A stretch of DNA of 64,000 nt, taken from assembly GCF_002278075.1 (NCBI RefSeq), contig NZ_CP022990.1, positions 2,418,001 to 2,482,000 of the forward strand, in the 5' to 3' direction. Below are positions 17,003 through 27,626 of the stretch, piece by piece (within the stretch, counting starts at the first letter, position 1; every line of letters starts with the position of its first letter). A program made the translations under genes and the position numbers. This stretch comes from Paraburkholderia aromaticivorans (GTDB lineage: Bacteria > Pseudomonadota > Gammaproteobacteria > Burkholderiales > Burkholderiaceae). The notes under the pieces were generated by a model, which was not told where the DNA came from, ran no database searches, and saw only the letters and a list, made by a program, of their open reading frames with translations.

Positions 17003-20000
17003 ATGCCCCAAATGTCCCGGCGACAATTTCTGAAGGTCTCCGCCACCACGCTAGCCGGATCGAGTCTCGCCCTCATGGGCTTCTCACCGACGCCCGCGTT
17101 AGCGGAAGTCCGCCAGTACAAATTGTCGCGCACAACCGAAACCCGCAATACCTGCCCGTACTGTTCGGTAGGCTGCGGCATCCTGATGTACGGACTTGGC
17201 GACAACGCCAAGAATGCGAAGTCCAGCATCATCCACATCGAAGGCGATCCCGATCATCCGGTCAATCGCGGCACGCTTTGCCCGAAGGGCGCGAGCCTGA
17301 TCGACTTCATTCACAGCCCGAGCCGTCTGAAGTATCCGGAATATCGCGCGGCCGGCTCGAATGAATGGAAGCGCATTTCGTGGGAAGACGCACTCGACCG
17401 CATTGCAAAACTGATGAAGGAGGACCGCGATGCCAACTTCGTCGAGACAACGGAAGACGGCAAGAAGGTCAACCGCTGGCTGACCACCGGCATGCTCGCG
17501 GCATCGGCCGGTAGCAATGAAGTCGGTTATTTGACGCACAAGACTGTCCGCAGTCTTGGCATGCTCGCATTCGATAATCAAGCACGTGTCTGACACGGCC
17601 CGACGGTGGCAGGTCTTGCCCCGACGTTTGGCCGTGGAGCGATGACGAACCATTGGGTCGACATCAAGAACGCGGATGTGATTCTCGTAATGGGCGGCAA
17701 TGCGGCCGAGGCACACCCATGCGGTTTCAAGTGGGTTACCGAAGCTAAAGCGCATCGCAAGGCAAGATTGATCGTGGTCGATCCGCGCTTTACGCGCACG
17801 GCATCGGTTGCGGACTATTACGCACAGATTCGGACCGGCTCGGACATCGTGTTCCTGGGCGGGGTGATCAACTATTTGCTCACCAACGACAAGATCCAGC
17901 ACGAGTATGTAAAGAACTACACGGACATGCCGTTCATCGTTCGTGAGGACTTTTCGTTTACCGACGGTCTCTATTCCGGCTACGACGCCGACAAGCGAAA
18001 GTACGACAAGAGCTCGTGGGATTACGAGCGCGGCGACGACGGCTTCGCCAAGGTCGATCCGACGTTGCAGCACCCGCGCTGCGTCTATCAGCTGATGAAG
18101 CAGCACTACTCGCGCTATACGCCCGAGCAGGTGGAGAAGATTTGCGGCACGCCGAAGGACAAATTCCTCAAGGTGTGCGAGATGCTGGCGTCGACGGCGG
18201 TCCCGGGGCGCGCCGGCACGATCCTGTACGCGCTCGGCTGGACGCATCACTCGATCGGCGCGCAGATCATCCGCACCGGCGCGATGGTGCAATTGCTGCT
18301 GGGCAATATCGGCATTGCGGGCGGCGGCATGAATGCGCTGCGCGGGCACTCGAACATCCAGGGTTTGACCGACCTCGGCCTCATGTCGAACCTGTTGCCG
18401 GGTTACATGACGTTGCCGCTGGAAGCCGAGCAGGACTTCGACGCGTTCATCACGAAGCGCGCGAGCCAGCCGCTACGGCCGAATCAGTTGAGCTACTGGC
18501 GTAACTATCGCGCCTTTCATGTCAGTTTCATGAAATCGTGGTGGGGCGATAACGCGACCGCGGAGAACAACTTCGGTTTCGATTACCTGCCGAAGCTCGA
18601 TAAGTCATACGACATGCTGCAGGTCTTCGAGCTGATGAATCAAGGCAAGATGACCGGCTACATCGCGCAGGGCTTCAATCCGCTCGCCGCCGCGCCGAAC
18701 AAGGCGAAGATCGGCGCGGGTCTGGCCAAGCTGAAGTGGCTCGTCATCATGGATCCGCTCGCTACTGAAACGTCCGAGTTCTGGAAGAACTTCGGCGAGT
18801 TCAACGACGTCGATCCGTCGAAGATTCAAACGGAGGTGTTCCGTTTGCCGACCACCTGTTTCGCGGAAGAACGCGGTTCGCTGGTCAGCTCGAGCCGCGT
18901 GCTGCAGTGGCATTGGCAGGGCGCGGACGGCCCCGGCGAATCGAAGAGCGACCTGGAGATCATGTCGGGGTTGTGGCTGCGCATTCGCGAGGCTTATAAG
19001 AAGAACGGCGGCAAATATCCCGATCCGATTCTCAACATGAGCTGGCCGTACGCCAACCCGGAAAGCCCGACGCCGGAAGAAATCGCGATGGAGTTCAACG
19101 GCAAGGCGCTCGCCGACGTCACCGACGCGACCGACAAAACCAAGGTGCTCGCCAAGAAGGGCGAACAACTGGCAAGTTTTGCTCAGTTGCGCGACGACGG
19201 CAGCACCGCGAGCGGTTGCTGGATTTTCTGCGGCTCGTGGACCCAGGCGGGCAACCAGATGGGCCGCCGCGACAACTCCGACCCGACCGGCATCGGCAAC
19301 ACGCTGAACTGGGCATGGGCGTGGCCCGCGAACCGGCGGATTCTGTACAACCGCGCTTCGTGCGATGTCAGCGGCAAGCCGTTCGATCCCAAGCGCAAGC
19401 TGATCGCATGGAACGGCAAGACGTGGGCGGGAGCGGACATTCCCGACTTCAAGGTGGACGAACCGCCCGAAAACGGCATGAATCCGTTCATCATGAACCC
19501 GGAAGGCGTGGCGCGTTTCTTCTCGCGCGACGGGCTGGTGGAGGGGCCATTCCCCGAGCACTACGAACCGTTCGAGACGCCGCTCGGCTACAACCCGCTG
19601 CATCCGGACAACAAGCTCGTCGTCAGCAGTCCGGCTGCGCGCGTGTTCGCGGATGACCGGGCTGCGTTCGGCACGCACGAGAACTTCCCGCATACGGCGA
19701 CCACCTATCGTCTGACTGAACATTTCCACTACTGGACCAAGCACGCGCGCTTGAATGCGATCGTGCAGCCGCAACAGTTCGTCGAGATCGGCGAGGATCT
19801 GGCGAAGGAAGTGGGCGTGGTGGCCGGGGATCGCGTCAAGGTGTCCTCCAATCGCGGGCACATCATTGCCGTGGCGCTCGTCACCAAGCGCATCAAACCG
19901 CTGATGATCGAAGGCAAGAAGGTACAGACCGTTGGATTGCCGTTGCATTGGGGCTTCAAGGGACTCACGAAGCCGGGCTATCTCGTCAATACGCTGACGC

Positions 20001-20071
20001 CCTCCGTGGGCGATGGGAATTCGCAAACACCGGAATTCAAGTCGTTCCTCGTCAAGGTCGAAAAGGCATAA
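17003..20071 (+). CDS. fdnG: formate dehydrogenase-N/O alpha subunit, selenocysteine-containing
   Basis: This is the catalytic subunit that oxidises formate to CO2 at a molybdenum bis-MGD centre. It is 1022 aa if the TGA at 17591-17593 is read as selenocysteine (residue 197; E. coli FdnG has Sec196). The context QARV-Sec-HGPTVAGLAPTF is that of FdnG/FdoG. The start ATG at 17003 follows CGAGG and yields a Tat signal (SRRQFLKVSATTLAGS), so the enzyme faces the periplasm. The 4Fe-4S ligands are in CPYCSVGCGILMYG. A SECIS-like hairpin lies directly after the TGA. The beta and gamma subunits follow. Automatic annotation would split this into two genes at the TGA. Confidence 0.96.
17601..17626 (+). 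promoter_or_regulatory. bacterial SECIS element in fdnG
   Basis: A hairpin starts 7 bases after the in-frame TGA. The upper stem GGCA/TGCC (17608-17611 with 17617-17620) closes a GGTCT loop. A T at 17607 is bulged, and the lower stem CGACGG/CCGACG continues with one A-A mismatch. The GGUCU loop and bulged U are the features recognised by SelB in E. coli fdhF and fdnG mRNAs. Confidence 0.85.
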
Positions 20072-20080
20072 GGAAAAGAG

Positions 20081-21013
20081 ATGGCACTGCAATCACTGGA
20101 CATCAAACGCCTCTCGGCCACGACCTTGCCCGAACCGCAAGTGCGTGAGCCGGTCACGGGCACGGTCGCCAAGCTCATCGACGTGTCGAAGTGCATTGGC
20201 TGCAAGGCGTGTCAGACCGCCTGCATGGAGTGGAACGATCTGCGCGACGAGGTCGGTACGACCACTGGCATCTACGACAACCCCCGCGATCTGAGCGAGC
20301 ATTCGTGGACCGTCATGCGGTTCTCGGAATACGAGAACACCGAAGGCGATCTCGAGTGGCTGATCCGCAAGGACGGTTGCATGCACTGCGAGGATCCGGG
20401 CTGTCTGAAGGCCTGTCCGTCGCCGGGCGCGATCGTGCAGTACACGAACGGGATCGTGGATTTCCACGAGGAAAACTGCATTGGCTGCGGCTATTGCATT
20501 ACCGGTTGCCCGTTCAACGTGCCGCGCATTTCGAAGAAGGACAACCGCGCGTACAAATGCACGCTGTGCTCGGACCGCGTCGCGGTCGGGCAGGAACCGG
20601 CCTGCGTGAAGACGTGCCCGACCGGCGCGATCATGTTCGGCACCAAGGAGGACATGAAGCAGCAGGCCGCGGACCGGGTGGAAGATCTGAAGGAACGCGG
20701 CTTCCAGAATGCCGGCTTGTACGATCCTGCCGGCGTGGGCGGCACGCATGTCATGTACGTGCTGCATCACGCCGACAAGGCCAACCTGTATCACGGTTTG
20801 CCGCAGAATCCGAAGATCAGCGCGATGGTTGGGTTGTGGAAAGGACTGGCCAAGCCGCTGGCGCTCGCGGGTATCGCGTTCGCGGCCGTGGCCGGGTTCT
20901 TCCACTACACGCGCGTGGGTCCGAACGAGGTGAGCGAGGCGGAAGAAGCCGAAGCCCAGCACGAAGCCGACGAAGCACGCCGTTCACGGGAGGCATCCAA
21001 TGAAGCACCCTGA
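20081..21013 (+). CDS. fdnH: formate dehydrogenase beta (iron-sulfur) subunit
   Basis: This 310-aa electron-transfer subunit carries electrons from FdnG towards the membrane. Four ferredoxin-type cysteine clusters are visible: [35 protein letters not shown] and CTLCSDRV...CVKTC. A single C-terminal membrane helix ([15 protein letters not shown]) anchors it. The last 30 residues are rich in Glu/Ala. It starts 9 bases after the fdnG stop behind AAGGAAAAG, and its end overlaps fdnI by 14 bases. Confidence 0.94.
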   Translation: MALQSLDIKRLSATTLPEPQVREPVTGTVAKLIDVSKCIGCKACQTACMEWNDLRDEVGTTTGIYDNPRDLSEHSWTVMRFSEYENTEGDLEWLIRKDGCMHCEDPGCLKACPSPGAIVQYTNGIVDFHEENCIGCGYCITGCPFNVPRISKKDNRAYKCTLCSDRVAVGQEPACVKTCPTGAIMFGTKEDMKQQAADRVEDLKERGFQNAGLYDPAGVGGTHVMYVLHHADKANLYHGLPQNPKISAMVGLWKGLAKPLALAGIAFAAVAGFFHYTRVGPNEVSEAEEAEAQHEADEARRSREASNEAP

Positions 21014-21656
21014 GCATACCGAGGTGAAGGACGTGAAGGGCAACAGCCTGATCGTGCGCTATACGCCGAACGAGCGGACGAATCACTGGATCACCGCCAT
21101 CACGTTCGTGCTGCTGGCGCTCTCCGGCCTTGCCATGTTTCATCCGGCAATGTCGTGGCTCTACGCGGTCTTCGGCGGCGGACAATGGACGCGGATCCTG
21201 CATCCGTTCGTCGGCTGCGTGATGTTTCTGTCGTTCCTGATTCTTGCGCTGCGCTTCTGGCATCACAACTATCTTGACCAGGCCGACATTCAATGGATGA
21301 GGCAGATCGACGACGTGCTCAACAATCGCGAGGAAAAGCTCCCCGCGATCGGAAAGTACAACGCCGGTCAAAAGCTGCTATTTTTCACGATGGTGATCTG
21401 TCTGCTGCTGTTGCTGGCGAGCGGCATCGTGATCTGGCGGCGCTACTTCTCGTTCTATTTTCCGATCGAGATCATCCGGCTGGCGGCGCTCGTGCATGCG
21501 GCAGCGGCGTTCGTGCTGATCGTCGGTATCGTCGTGCATATTTATGCGGCGCTGTGGATCAAGGGGTCGATCGGCGCCATGACGCGCGGCACGGTGACCT
21601 ACGGTTGGGCGAGAAAGCATCACCCGAACTGGTTCAAGGAAATCATCGGTAAATAG
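21000..21656 (+). CDS. fdnI: formate dehydrogenase gamma subunit (cytochrome b556)
   Basis: This is a 218-aa inner-membrane diheme cytochrome b that passes electrons to quinone. Four hydrophobic helices are visible (about residues 30-50, 65-85, 120-140 and 160-185). Candidate heme ligands are His in NHWIT, HPFVG, LVHAA and [29 protein letters not shown] at the C-terminus is family-typical (quoted here as [17 protein letters not shown]). It completes the fdnGHI complex. Confidence 0.92.
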   Translation: MKHPEHTEVKDVKGNSLIVRYTPNERTNHWITAITFVLLALSGLAMFHPAMSWLYAVFGGGQWTRILHPFVGCVMFLSFLILALRFWHHNYLDQADIQWMRQIDDVLNNREEKLPAIGKYNAGQKLLFFTMVICLLLLLASGIVIWRRYFSFYFPIEIIRLAALVHAAAAFVLIVGIVVHIYAALWIKGSIGAMTRGTVTYGWARKHHPNWFKEIIGK

Positions 21657-21765
21657 CATCACGCAGAGGCAACCCAGGCAGCTCGACTCAAAGCGCGCTG
21701 CACCCCGAGCCGCCGCCCTTGTTCGATGAACGGCGGCGGCTCTTCAGTTTTTAGAGGTCGATACT

Positions 21766-22761
21766 GTGGTTCAACGTATTCTCGAAGCCGGCGATATCGA
21801 GTCGCTCGACCATTCGGCGATTCCGCGCATTCGCACGCCAGAGCGGCTCGCGGTGTTTTCGGCGCGCGCCGCGCGCCTGCGCCAGCTTGCGGCGCTTCAC
21901 AATCCGATCGCCGGTTATTTGCGCCTGATGGCCGTGCTCGCCGACGCGCAGGAAGCCGTGATGGCAGGCTTCAAGGCGCAGCCGCCGAGCCCCGAGTTGA
22001 TCGCGAGCGCGCAGCGACATTCCATGCCGCTGATTCCCGCGCTCTCCGGTGTGCGTGATCCGGCGTGGCGCGACGTGCTGCGCGAACTGCTCGACAAGGT
22101 GGCGGCCGCGGGCCCGCTCACGCCGCCGCTCGAAGCGCTGATCGCCCGCCTGAGTACGCTCGACACCGCCGCGCTGGAATTTCAGGCCGACGCGATCTTC
22201 GCGCAGCGCTTCGAGGAGGTCGACCCCGCGAGCGCGCCATTCATCGTGGCCGCGCTTCAAGTGGTGTGGACCGACCTCGCCGCCGATATCGACAAGCGCG
22301 AGGTGCCGTACCTCGAAACCCTCGGTTTGTGTCCCGTGTGCGGATCGCATCCGGTGGCCAGCATCGTGCGCGTGGGTGGAGCGTATGATAACTACCGCTA
22401 CCTGCAATGCGGCCTGTGCTCGACCGAATGGCACATGGTTCGCGCGAAGTGCTCGAACTGCGATTCGACCAAGGGCATCGCCTATCACACGGTTGGTTCA
22501 CCGGAGGCCGACGAGGCCACGCGCGAGACCGAATCGAAAAACGCCGCGCTGAAGGCGGAATCGTGCGACGAATGCCATACTTATCGCAAGATCGGCATTC
22601 AGTCGAAGGACTACGATTTCGAACCGTTCGCGGACGATCTCGCCAGTCTGACGCTGGATCTGCTGATGGGCGCGGAAGGTTACCGGCGGGCGTCGCCGCA
22701 CCCGTGGCTGTGGCCCGAGCAGACGGACAGCGCGGCTGAGGCTTCCGGCGAGTCCGACTAG
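21766..22761 (+). CDS. fdhE: formate dehydrogenase accessory protein
   Basis: FdhE is a cytoplasmic factor needed for activity of the Tat-exported formate dehydrogenases. The 331-aa protein has the characteristic two-zinc rubredoxin-like region: CPVCGSHPVAS, CGLCSTEWH, CSNCDSTKG and CDECHTY. It starts with GTG at 21766, 8 bases after AGAGG. It lies 109 bases after fdnI and about 40 bases before selA, consistent with one long fdn-sel operon. Confidence 0.92.
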   Translation: MVQRILEAGDIESLDHSAIPRIRTPERLAVFSARAARLRQLAALHNPIAGYLRLMAVLADAQEAVMAGFKAQPPSPELIASAQRHSMPLIPALSGVRDPAWRDVLRELLDKVAAAGPLTPPLEALIARLSTLDTAALEFQADAIFAQRFEEVDPASAPFIVAALQVVWTDLAADIDKREVPYLETLGLCPVCGSHPVASIVRVGGAYDNYRYLQCGLCSTEWHMVRAKCSNCDSTKGIAYHTVGSPEADEATRETESKNAALKAESCDECHTYRKIGIQSKDYDFEPFADDLASLTLDLLMGAEGYRRASPHPWLWPEQTDSAAEASGESD

Positions 22762-22801
22762 CCGCGACTGGGCACGACTAGACTAGAAAAAGGATTGACT
22801 C

Positions 22802-24232
22802 GTGAGCGATGTAAGCGGCTCTGAATTGCGGGCGCTGATGGCGCGCGTGCCGTCGGTGGAAAAGTTGATGGCGTCGGCCGAGTTCGCGGCGCTGATCGGC
22901 GAGTACGGCCGCACGCAGGTGTTGGGCGCGGTGCGCGAGGCGCTCGATAGCTGGCGCGCGAGCGCGCAGTCGGGCGATGCATCCGTGAGCGCGCTGGACG
23001 CGGCGCAACTGAAGAGCGTGGTCGACGCCGCGCTACGCGAGCGCAACCAGTCGCGCCTGCGTAGCGTCTTCAATCTGACCGGCACCGTGCTGCATACCAA
23101 CCTCGGCCGTGCGTTGCTGCCCGACGAGGCAGTGCAGTCCGTCATGAAGGCGCTTACGCAACCCGTCAATCTCGAGTTCGATCTCGACACCGGCAAGCGC
23201 GGCGATCGCGACGATCTGATCGACGAACTCATCTGCGAACTGACCGGCGCGGAAGCGGCCACCGTGGTCAACAACAATGCGGCCGCGGTGCTGCTTACGC
23301 TGTCCGCGCTGGCGTCGAAGAAAGAAGTCATCGTGTCGCGTGGCGAGCTGGTCGAAATCGGCGGGGCGTTTCGCATTCCGGACATCATGAGCCGCGCGGG
23401 CGCGAAACTGCGCGAAGTCGGCACCACCAACCGCACGCATCTGAAGGACTACGACGAGGCCATCGGCCCGCACACCGCGCTGCTGATGAAAGTTCACGCG
23501 AGCAACTACGCGATCAACGGCTTTACCAAAGAAGTCGGTCTGGATGAACTCGCACCGCTCGCCCGTGCGCGCGATCTTGCGGTTGCCGTGGACCTCGGCA
23601 GCGGTACGCTGGTCGATCTGGGCCAATGGGGTTTGCCGCGCGAGACGACGGTGCGCGAAACCATCAAGGCCGGCGCCGACCTCGTCACGTTCAGTGGCGA
23701 CAAGTTGCTCGGTGGACCGCAGGCCGGTTTGATCGTCGGACGGCGCGATCTGATTGCGAAGATCAAGAAGCATCCGCTCAAGCGCGCGTTGCGCGTCGGC
23801 AAATTGACGCTCGCCGCACTGGAGCCGGTGCTGCAACTCTATCGCGCGCCGGAAAAGCTCACGGAGCGGCTCACCACGCTGCGCTTGCTGACCCGTCCCG
23901 CCGACCAGATCAGGCTCGCCGCCGAGCGCGTGCAGCCCGCTTTACAGCGCGCGCTCGGCGAGCGCTATGCGGTCGCGGCGGAGCCGATGTTCAGCCAGAT
24001 CGGCAGCGGAGCCTTGCCCGTCGATGTGCTGCGGAGCTACGGGCTCGTCGTCAGAACAGCGGACGGCAAGCGGGGCGGCCGCCAGTTGCTCGCGCTCGAA
24101 AAGCTGCTGCGCGAAATGGCGCGGCCCGTCATCGGCCGTATCGCCGATGACGCGTTGCGCCTCGACCTGCGCTGTCTCGAAGCCGCCGATGAAGCGCAAC
24201 TCATCGAGCAGCTTGAAGGCGCGCGCGCATGA
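22802..24232 (+). CDS. selA: L-seryl-tRNA(Sec) selenium transferase
   Basis: SelA is the PLP-dependent enzyme that converts Ser-tRNA(Sec) to Sec-tRNA(Sec) using selenophosphate. The 476-aa length is as expected. Family stretches include [32 protein letters not shown] and [17 protein letters not shown], where the Lys binds PLP. The GTG start at 22802 follows AAAAAGGATTGACTC. Its end overlaps selB by 4 bases. Confidence 0.95.
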   Translation: MSDVSGSELRALMARVPSVEKLMASAEFAALIGEYGRTQVLGAVREALDSWRASAQSGDASVSALDAAQLKSVVDAALRERNQSRLRSVFNLTGTVLHTNLGRALLPDEAVQSVMKALTQPVNLEFDLDTGKRGDRDDLIDELICELTGAEAATVVNNNAAAVLLTLSALASKKEVIVSRGELVEIGGAFRIPDIMSRAGAKLREVGTTNRTHLKDYDEAIGPHTALLMKVHASNYAINGFTKEVGLDELAPLARARDLAVAVDLGSGTLVDLGQWGLPRETTVRETIKAGADLVTFSGDKLLGGPQAGLIVGRRDLIAKIKKHPLKRALRVGKLTLAALEPVLQLYRAPEKLTERLTTLRLLTRPADQIRLAAERVQPALQRALGERYAVAAEPMFSQIGSGALPVDVLRSYGLVVRTADGKRGGRQLLALEKLLREMARPVIGRIADDALRLDLRCLEAADEAQLIEQLEGARA

Positions 24233-26142
24233 TCGTCGGTACGGCGGGACATATCGACCACGGTAAGACGAGCCTGGTGAAAGCGCTGTCGGGCGTCGAT
24301 ACGGATCGTCTCAAGGAAGAAAAAGCGCGTGGCATTTCGATCGAATTGGGCTATGCATACGTGCCGCTCGAAAACGGCGACGTGCTCGGCCTGATCGATG
24401 TGCCGGGCCACGAGAAGCTCGTGCACACCATGACCGCCGGCGCAAGCGGCATTGATTTCGCGCTCCTCGTGATTGCCGCCGACGATGGCGTGATGCCGCA
24501 AACGCGCGAGCATCTGGCGATTGTCGAGTTGCTCGGCATTCAGTGCGGCGCCGTCGCGCTGACCAAGGTGGACCGTGTCGACGCGCAGCGTTTGCGCGAG
24601 GCGCACGACGAAGTCAGCGCGTTTCTGAGCGGCAGTGCGCTCGAAGGCGCGCCCGTGTTCGATACCTGGGCGACGCGTGCCGACGACCCCGGGGTGGCCG
24701 CGCTGAAGGCGCATCTTTTGGTGGCGGCGACGGCATGGCGCATGAGGCGCGATGACGGCCTGTTCCGTCTCGCGGTCGATCGTGTGTTCACGCTCTCGGG
24801 CCAGGGCACGATCGTGACCGGCACCGTGGTGTCCGGTCGCGTGACGGTCGGCGACACGATGCTGCTCGCACCGAAGAATCAACCCGTGCGCGTGCGTAGC
24901 ATTCACGCGCAGAATCGTCCGGCGCAAACCGGGCGAGCCGGCGAGCGCTGCGCATTGAATCTCGCGGGCATCGAGAAGAGCGCGATCGATCGCGGCGACT
25001 GGATCGTCGATCCGCGGCTTTCGCAGGCGTCGGAGCGAGTCGACGTCATGCTGACGCTGCTCGCCGATGCTTCGGTTACGTTGTCGCATTGGGCGCCGTT
25101 GCATGTGCATCTGGGCACGCAGCATCAAGTCGCGCATGTTGCCTTGCTCGACGGCGAAACGCTCGGCGCAGGGCAGCGTGGCCGCGTTCAACTGGTGTTC
25201 GAGCGGCCTGTCTGTGCGCTGCCGGGCGATCGCTTCGTGGTGCGCAACGCGCAGGCCGATCACACGATTGGCGGCGGCCATGTGCTCGATCCATTCGGGC
25301 CGCCGCGCAAGCGTCGGTCGGCTGAGCGGCTCGCGTGGCTCGACGCGCTTCAGATCATGCTCGACACCGGCACGCTCGACGCGATGTTCGCAAGAGCGCC
25401 GCATGGCTTGTCGCGCTCGCTGATGGAGCGCTTGACCGGCATGCCGGCGGCTGCGCTTGCGTTGCCGTCCGCCACGCATGTAGTCCAATTGCCTGGCGAG
25501 GACGCGCTGCTGGTCGCCGATACGCTTTGGCATGCGCTCAATACGCGATTGACGACGACGCTCGCCGAATACCACGAACGCTCGCCGGACGAGTTGGGCC
25601 CGGACGCCTCGCGCTTGCGGCGGATGGCGGCGCCGCTGGTGGACGACGCGCTGTGGCGCGCGCTCGTCGACGCCGCCGCGCTGCGTGGCGAGATTGTCAA
25701 ACGCGGGCCCTGGCTGCATCTGCCAGGCCACACGGTGACGCTCGACGACGCCGATCGCGCGCTCGCGGCGGCGCTGCTTCCCGCGGTGAAAGCGGGACGC
25801 TTCGATCCGCCGTGGGTCCGCGATCTGGCGACGGCGAACGGTGTCCCCGAGGAGCGCGTGCGTCAATTGATGCGAAAGCTCGCGCGACAGGGTGAACTGT
25901 TTCAGGTCGTGCGCGATCTCTTCTATCACCAGGAGGTGATTCGGGAACTGGCTTCGATCGCGGCTGCCGAGGCGCAAAAGAATGCTGGCACGGTTGCGGC
26001 CGCACCCTTTCGCGATATCACGGGGCTAGGGCGCAAACGCGCGATCCAGCTTTTGGAATTCTTCGACCGGGTTGGGTATACTCGCTTCCACCGTGGGCTG
26101 CATTTGATGCGCACGGATAGTCGTTGGCTCGATCTGCTTTGA
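24229..26142 (+). CDS. selB: selenocysteine-specific elongation factor
   Basis: SelB is the EF-Tu paralogue that delivers Sec-tRNA(Sec) to the ribosome at a UGA followed by a SECIS. The 637-aa protein starts with the GTPase domain ([21 protein letters not shown], split [24 protein letters not shown]) and ends with winged-helix repeats that bind the SECIS hairpin. [19 protein letters not shown] is the usual last winged helix. It overlaps selA and ends 38 bases before the tRNA-Sec gene. Confidence 0.95.
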   Translation: MIVGTAGHIDHGKTSLVKALSGVDTDRLKEEKARGISIELGYAYVPLENGDVLGLIDVPGHEKLVHTMTAGASGIDFALLVIAADDGVMPQTREHLAIVELLGIQCGAVALTKVDRVDAQRLREAHDEVSAFLSGSALEGAPVFDTWATRADDPGVAALKAHLLVAATAWRMRRDDGLFRLAVDRVFTLSGQGTIVTGTVVSGRVTVGDTMLLAPKNQPVRVRSIHAQNRPAQTGRAGERCALNLAGIEKSAIDRGDWIVDPRLSQASERVDVMLTLLADASVTLSHWAPLHVHLGTQHQVAHVALLDGETLGAGQRGRVQLVFERPVCALPGDRFVVRNAQADHTIGGGHVLDPFGPPRKRRSAERLAWLDALQIMLDTGTLDAMFARAPHGLSRSLMERLTGMPAAALALPSATHVVQLPGEDALLVADTLWHALNTRLTTTLAEYHERSPDELGPDASRLRRMAAPLVDDALWRALVDAAALRGEIVKRGPWLHLPGHTVTLDDADRALAAALLPAVKAGRFDPPWVRDLATANGVPEERVRQLMRKLARQGELFQVVRDLFYHQEVIRELASIAAAEAQKNAGTVAAAPFRDITGLGRKRAIQLLEFFDRVGYTRFHRGLHLMRTDSRWLDLL

Positions 26143-26180
26143 GCGGTTTTTTACCGGCGACGTGTAGTTCAATCACCGTA

Positions 26181-26276
26181 GGAAGGCATTCGTATCCGGT
26201 GGTGCGGCTGGGCTTCAAACCCAGTTGAGGACGTCAGACGCTCTCAGGTCGGTTCGACTCCGGCTGCCTTCCGCCA
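26181..26276 (+). tRNA. selC: tRNA-Sec(TCA)
   Basis: The 96-nt tRNA has an 8-bp acceptor stem (GGAAGGCA with TGCCTTCC), an anticodon loop CTTCAAA with TCA at 26215-26217, a long variable arm and encoded CCA at 26274-26276. The long acceptor stem and extra arm are diagnostic of selenocysteine tRNA. It is directly downstream of selB. The integrase at 26365 suggests it served as a phage or island attachment site. Confidence 0.96.
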
Positions 26277-26364
26277 CAAGGGTTTCACGGTTTTCATCAC
26301 TCTAGAAAATTCTTGGCTTTATATCAGGTGTGTGGGTTTTTCTGCCCGAAACCGAATTTCCCTC

Positions 26365-27452
26365 CTACTTCCGAGTTCCGATCTTCGCGACAGCGCCGGC
26401 GAGACTCTCGGTTACCAGGTGAGCGTAGCGCTTTGTCGAGGCAGGCGTCTTATGTCCCAGTACGCCCCCCACTGTGTACAAGTCGATACCCGCATTGATC
26501 ATTTCGGACGCAGCGCTGTGCCTTAGATCGTGAAACCGCACGTCAGGATAGCCGGCACTCTTCCGGGCCTTGTTCCATTCGTCTTTGAGCTTATGTGGTT
26601 GGATCGTAAATCTCACGCGACGCGCGATGACTGCGATCCTCGGATGGATCGGCACGATGCGCGGTCGCCCGTTTTTTGTCGTGGCTAACGAGAAACCATC
26701 ACGCGTCACCCTAGCTCGCAGAATCTCGCTCAGGCGCATGCCAGAATAGAACGCCACTCTGATAGCGGCGCGCGTTTCTCGATGCTTGCATGCCTTGGCG
26801 ATCTCGAGCATCTCGCGGCGGACTTTATAGACGTGACGTTCATTGGCGACCCTAGGGATAGCCATCTTCCCGGTTTCGTCATGCTCAAGCTTGCCTTTGG
26901 TGTACGCGTACTTGATCGCCGCCCTGATATAGCCCAGCGTATTGCTGATGGTCTTGTCGCTCATCGGCTTTTTCGGGCGCCCGTCTCGATCGACTCTGGA
27001 ACGCATATAGCCGGTGATCTTCACAGACCATTCATAGAGCTGTAGCGCGTCCTGATTTTCATACTCCGGGGCGTATTTATCCATCACCCGGCAGCGCGTC
27101 TCAAGGTCTTTCCAGTTCGAACCTTCGTCTTCGATATGAAGCCGAACGCACTCGCCGATCGTGACGATCTGCCGCCTAACACCAGTCTCTACCGCGTAGA
27201 CTTCAGCGTCCCATTCGCGGCCGAGCTTGTCAGCTTCTGCCGCAGAAATTCCCGCAGGGAGGAGTTTGGTTTTGCGGACACGCTTGCTCTCGATGACGCG
27301 TTCGAACGTCCAGCGGTACCCCCGCGGATCTGCCGCCGCTGATTGACACTAATCAACTCTGGCAGGCACGCGGTTCTCTGGTACCCACTCCAACAGCCGA
27401 AAGTGCATTTCGCATTGCGGAATTTGCGACATTTTTTTTGCAATGCTGCCAT
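26365..27452 (-). pseudogene. phage-type tyrosine integrase, N-terminal frameshift
   Basis: The catalytic part (27087 to 26365) is intact, with the first Arg in SGMRLSEILRA, HDLRHSAASEM, GHKTPASTKRY and the C-terminal tyrosine. The same frame continues upstream to a TAG at 27349 as ...GYRWTFERVIESKR... with no start codon. The expected N-terminal residues (LPELISVNQ preceded by MAALQKK) are found in another frame from 27452. A frameshift near 27325-27345 is therefore likely, and the integrase is probably dead. It lies 88 bases from tRNA-Sec and points towards it, the arrangement of island integrases. Confidence 0.7.
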
Positions 27453-27532
27453 TTTGCTCCCTGAAAACCTGTTTCACATCACAAAAAATACAACGTATCC
27501 TATTGAAAAATAACAAATAATTATGTCTTATG

Positions 27533-27544
27533 TCTTATATAAGA
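27533..27544. promoter_or_regulatory. palindrome in the aceA leader
   Basis: TCTTATATAAGA is a 12-bp palindrome in a very AT-rich stretch (27480-27545) about 85 bases before aceA. The direct repeat ATGTCTTATGTCTTAT precedes it. It may be a regulator site or part of the promoter; the protein involved is unknown. Confidence 0.35.
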
Positions 27545-27626
27545 GTTGATGCCAATGGCGTTACCATTGAGTCATGCAGTCCACGGGACTATCCGGTTAC
27601 CCACGCTTCCCTCTAAGGAGATACTC

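Noticed and set aside
17591..17593. TGA splitting fdnG into two genes
   Set aside because: The reading frame continues on both sides, the position matches the known Sec residue, a SECIS hairpin follows, and selA, selB, selC and selD are all nearby.
18605..20092. Long minus-strand open frame of 495 codons
   Set aside because: It lies antisense to fdnG, whose protein is strongly conserved. Long antisense frames are common in GC-rich DNA, and its composition (Arg/His-rich) fits no protein family.
24037..25977. Long minus-strand open frame of 646 codons
   Set aside because: It is antisense to selB with no ribosome site and an Arg/His-rich product.
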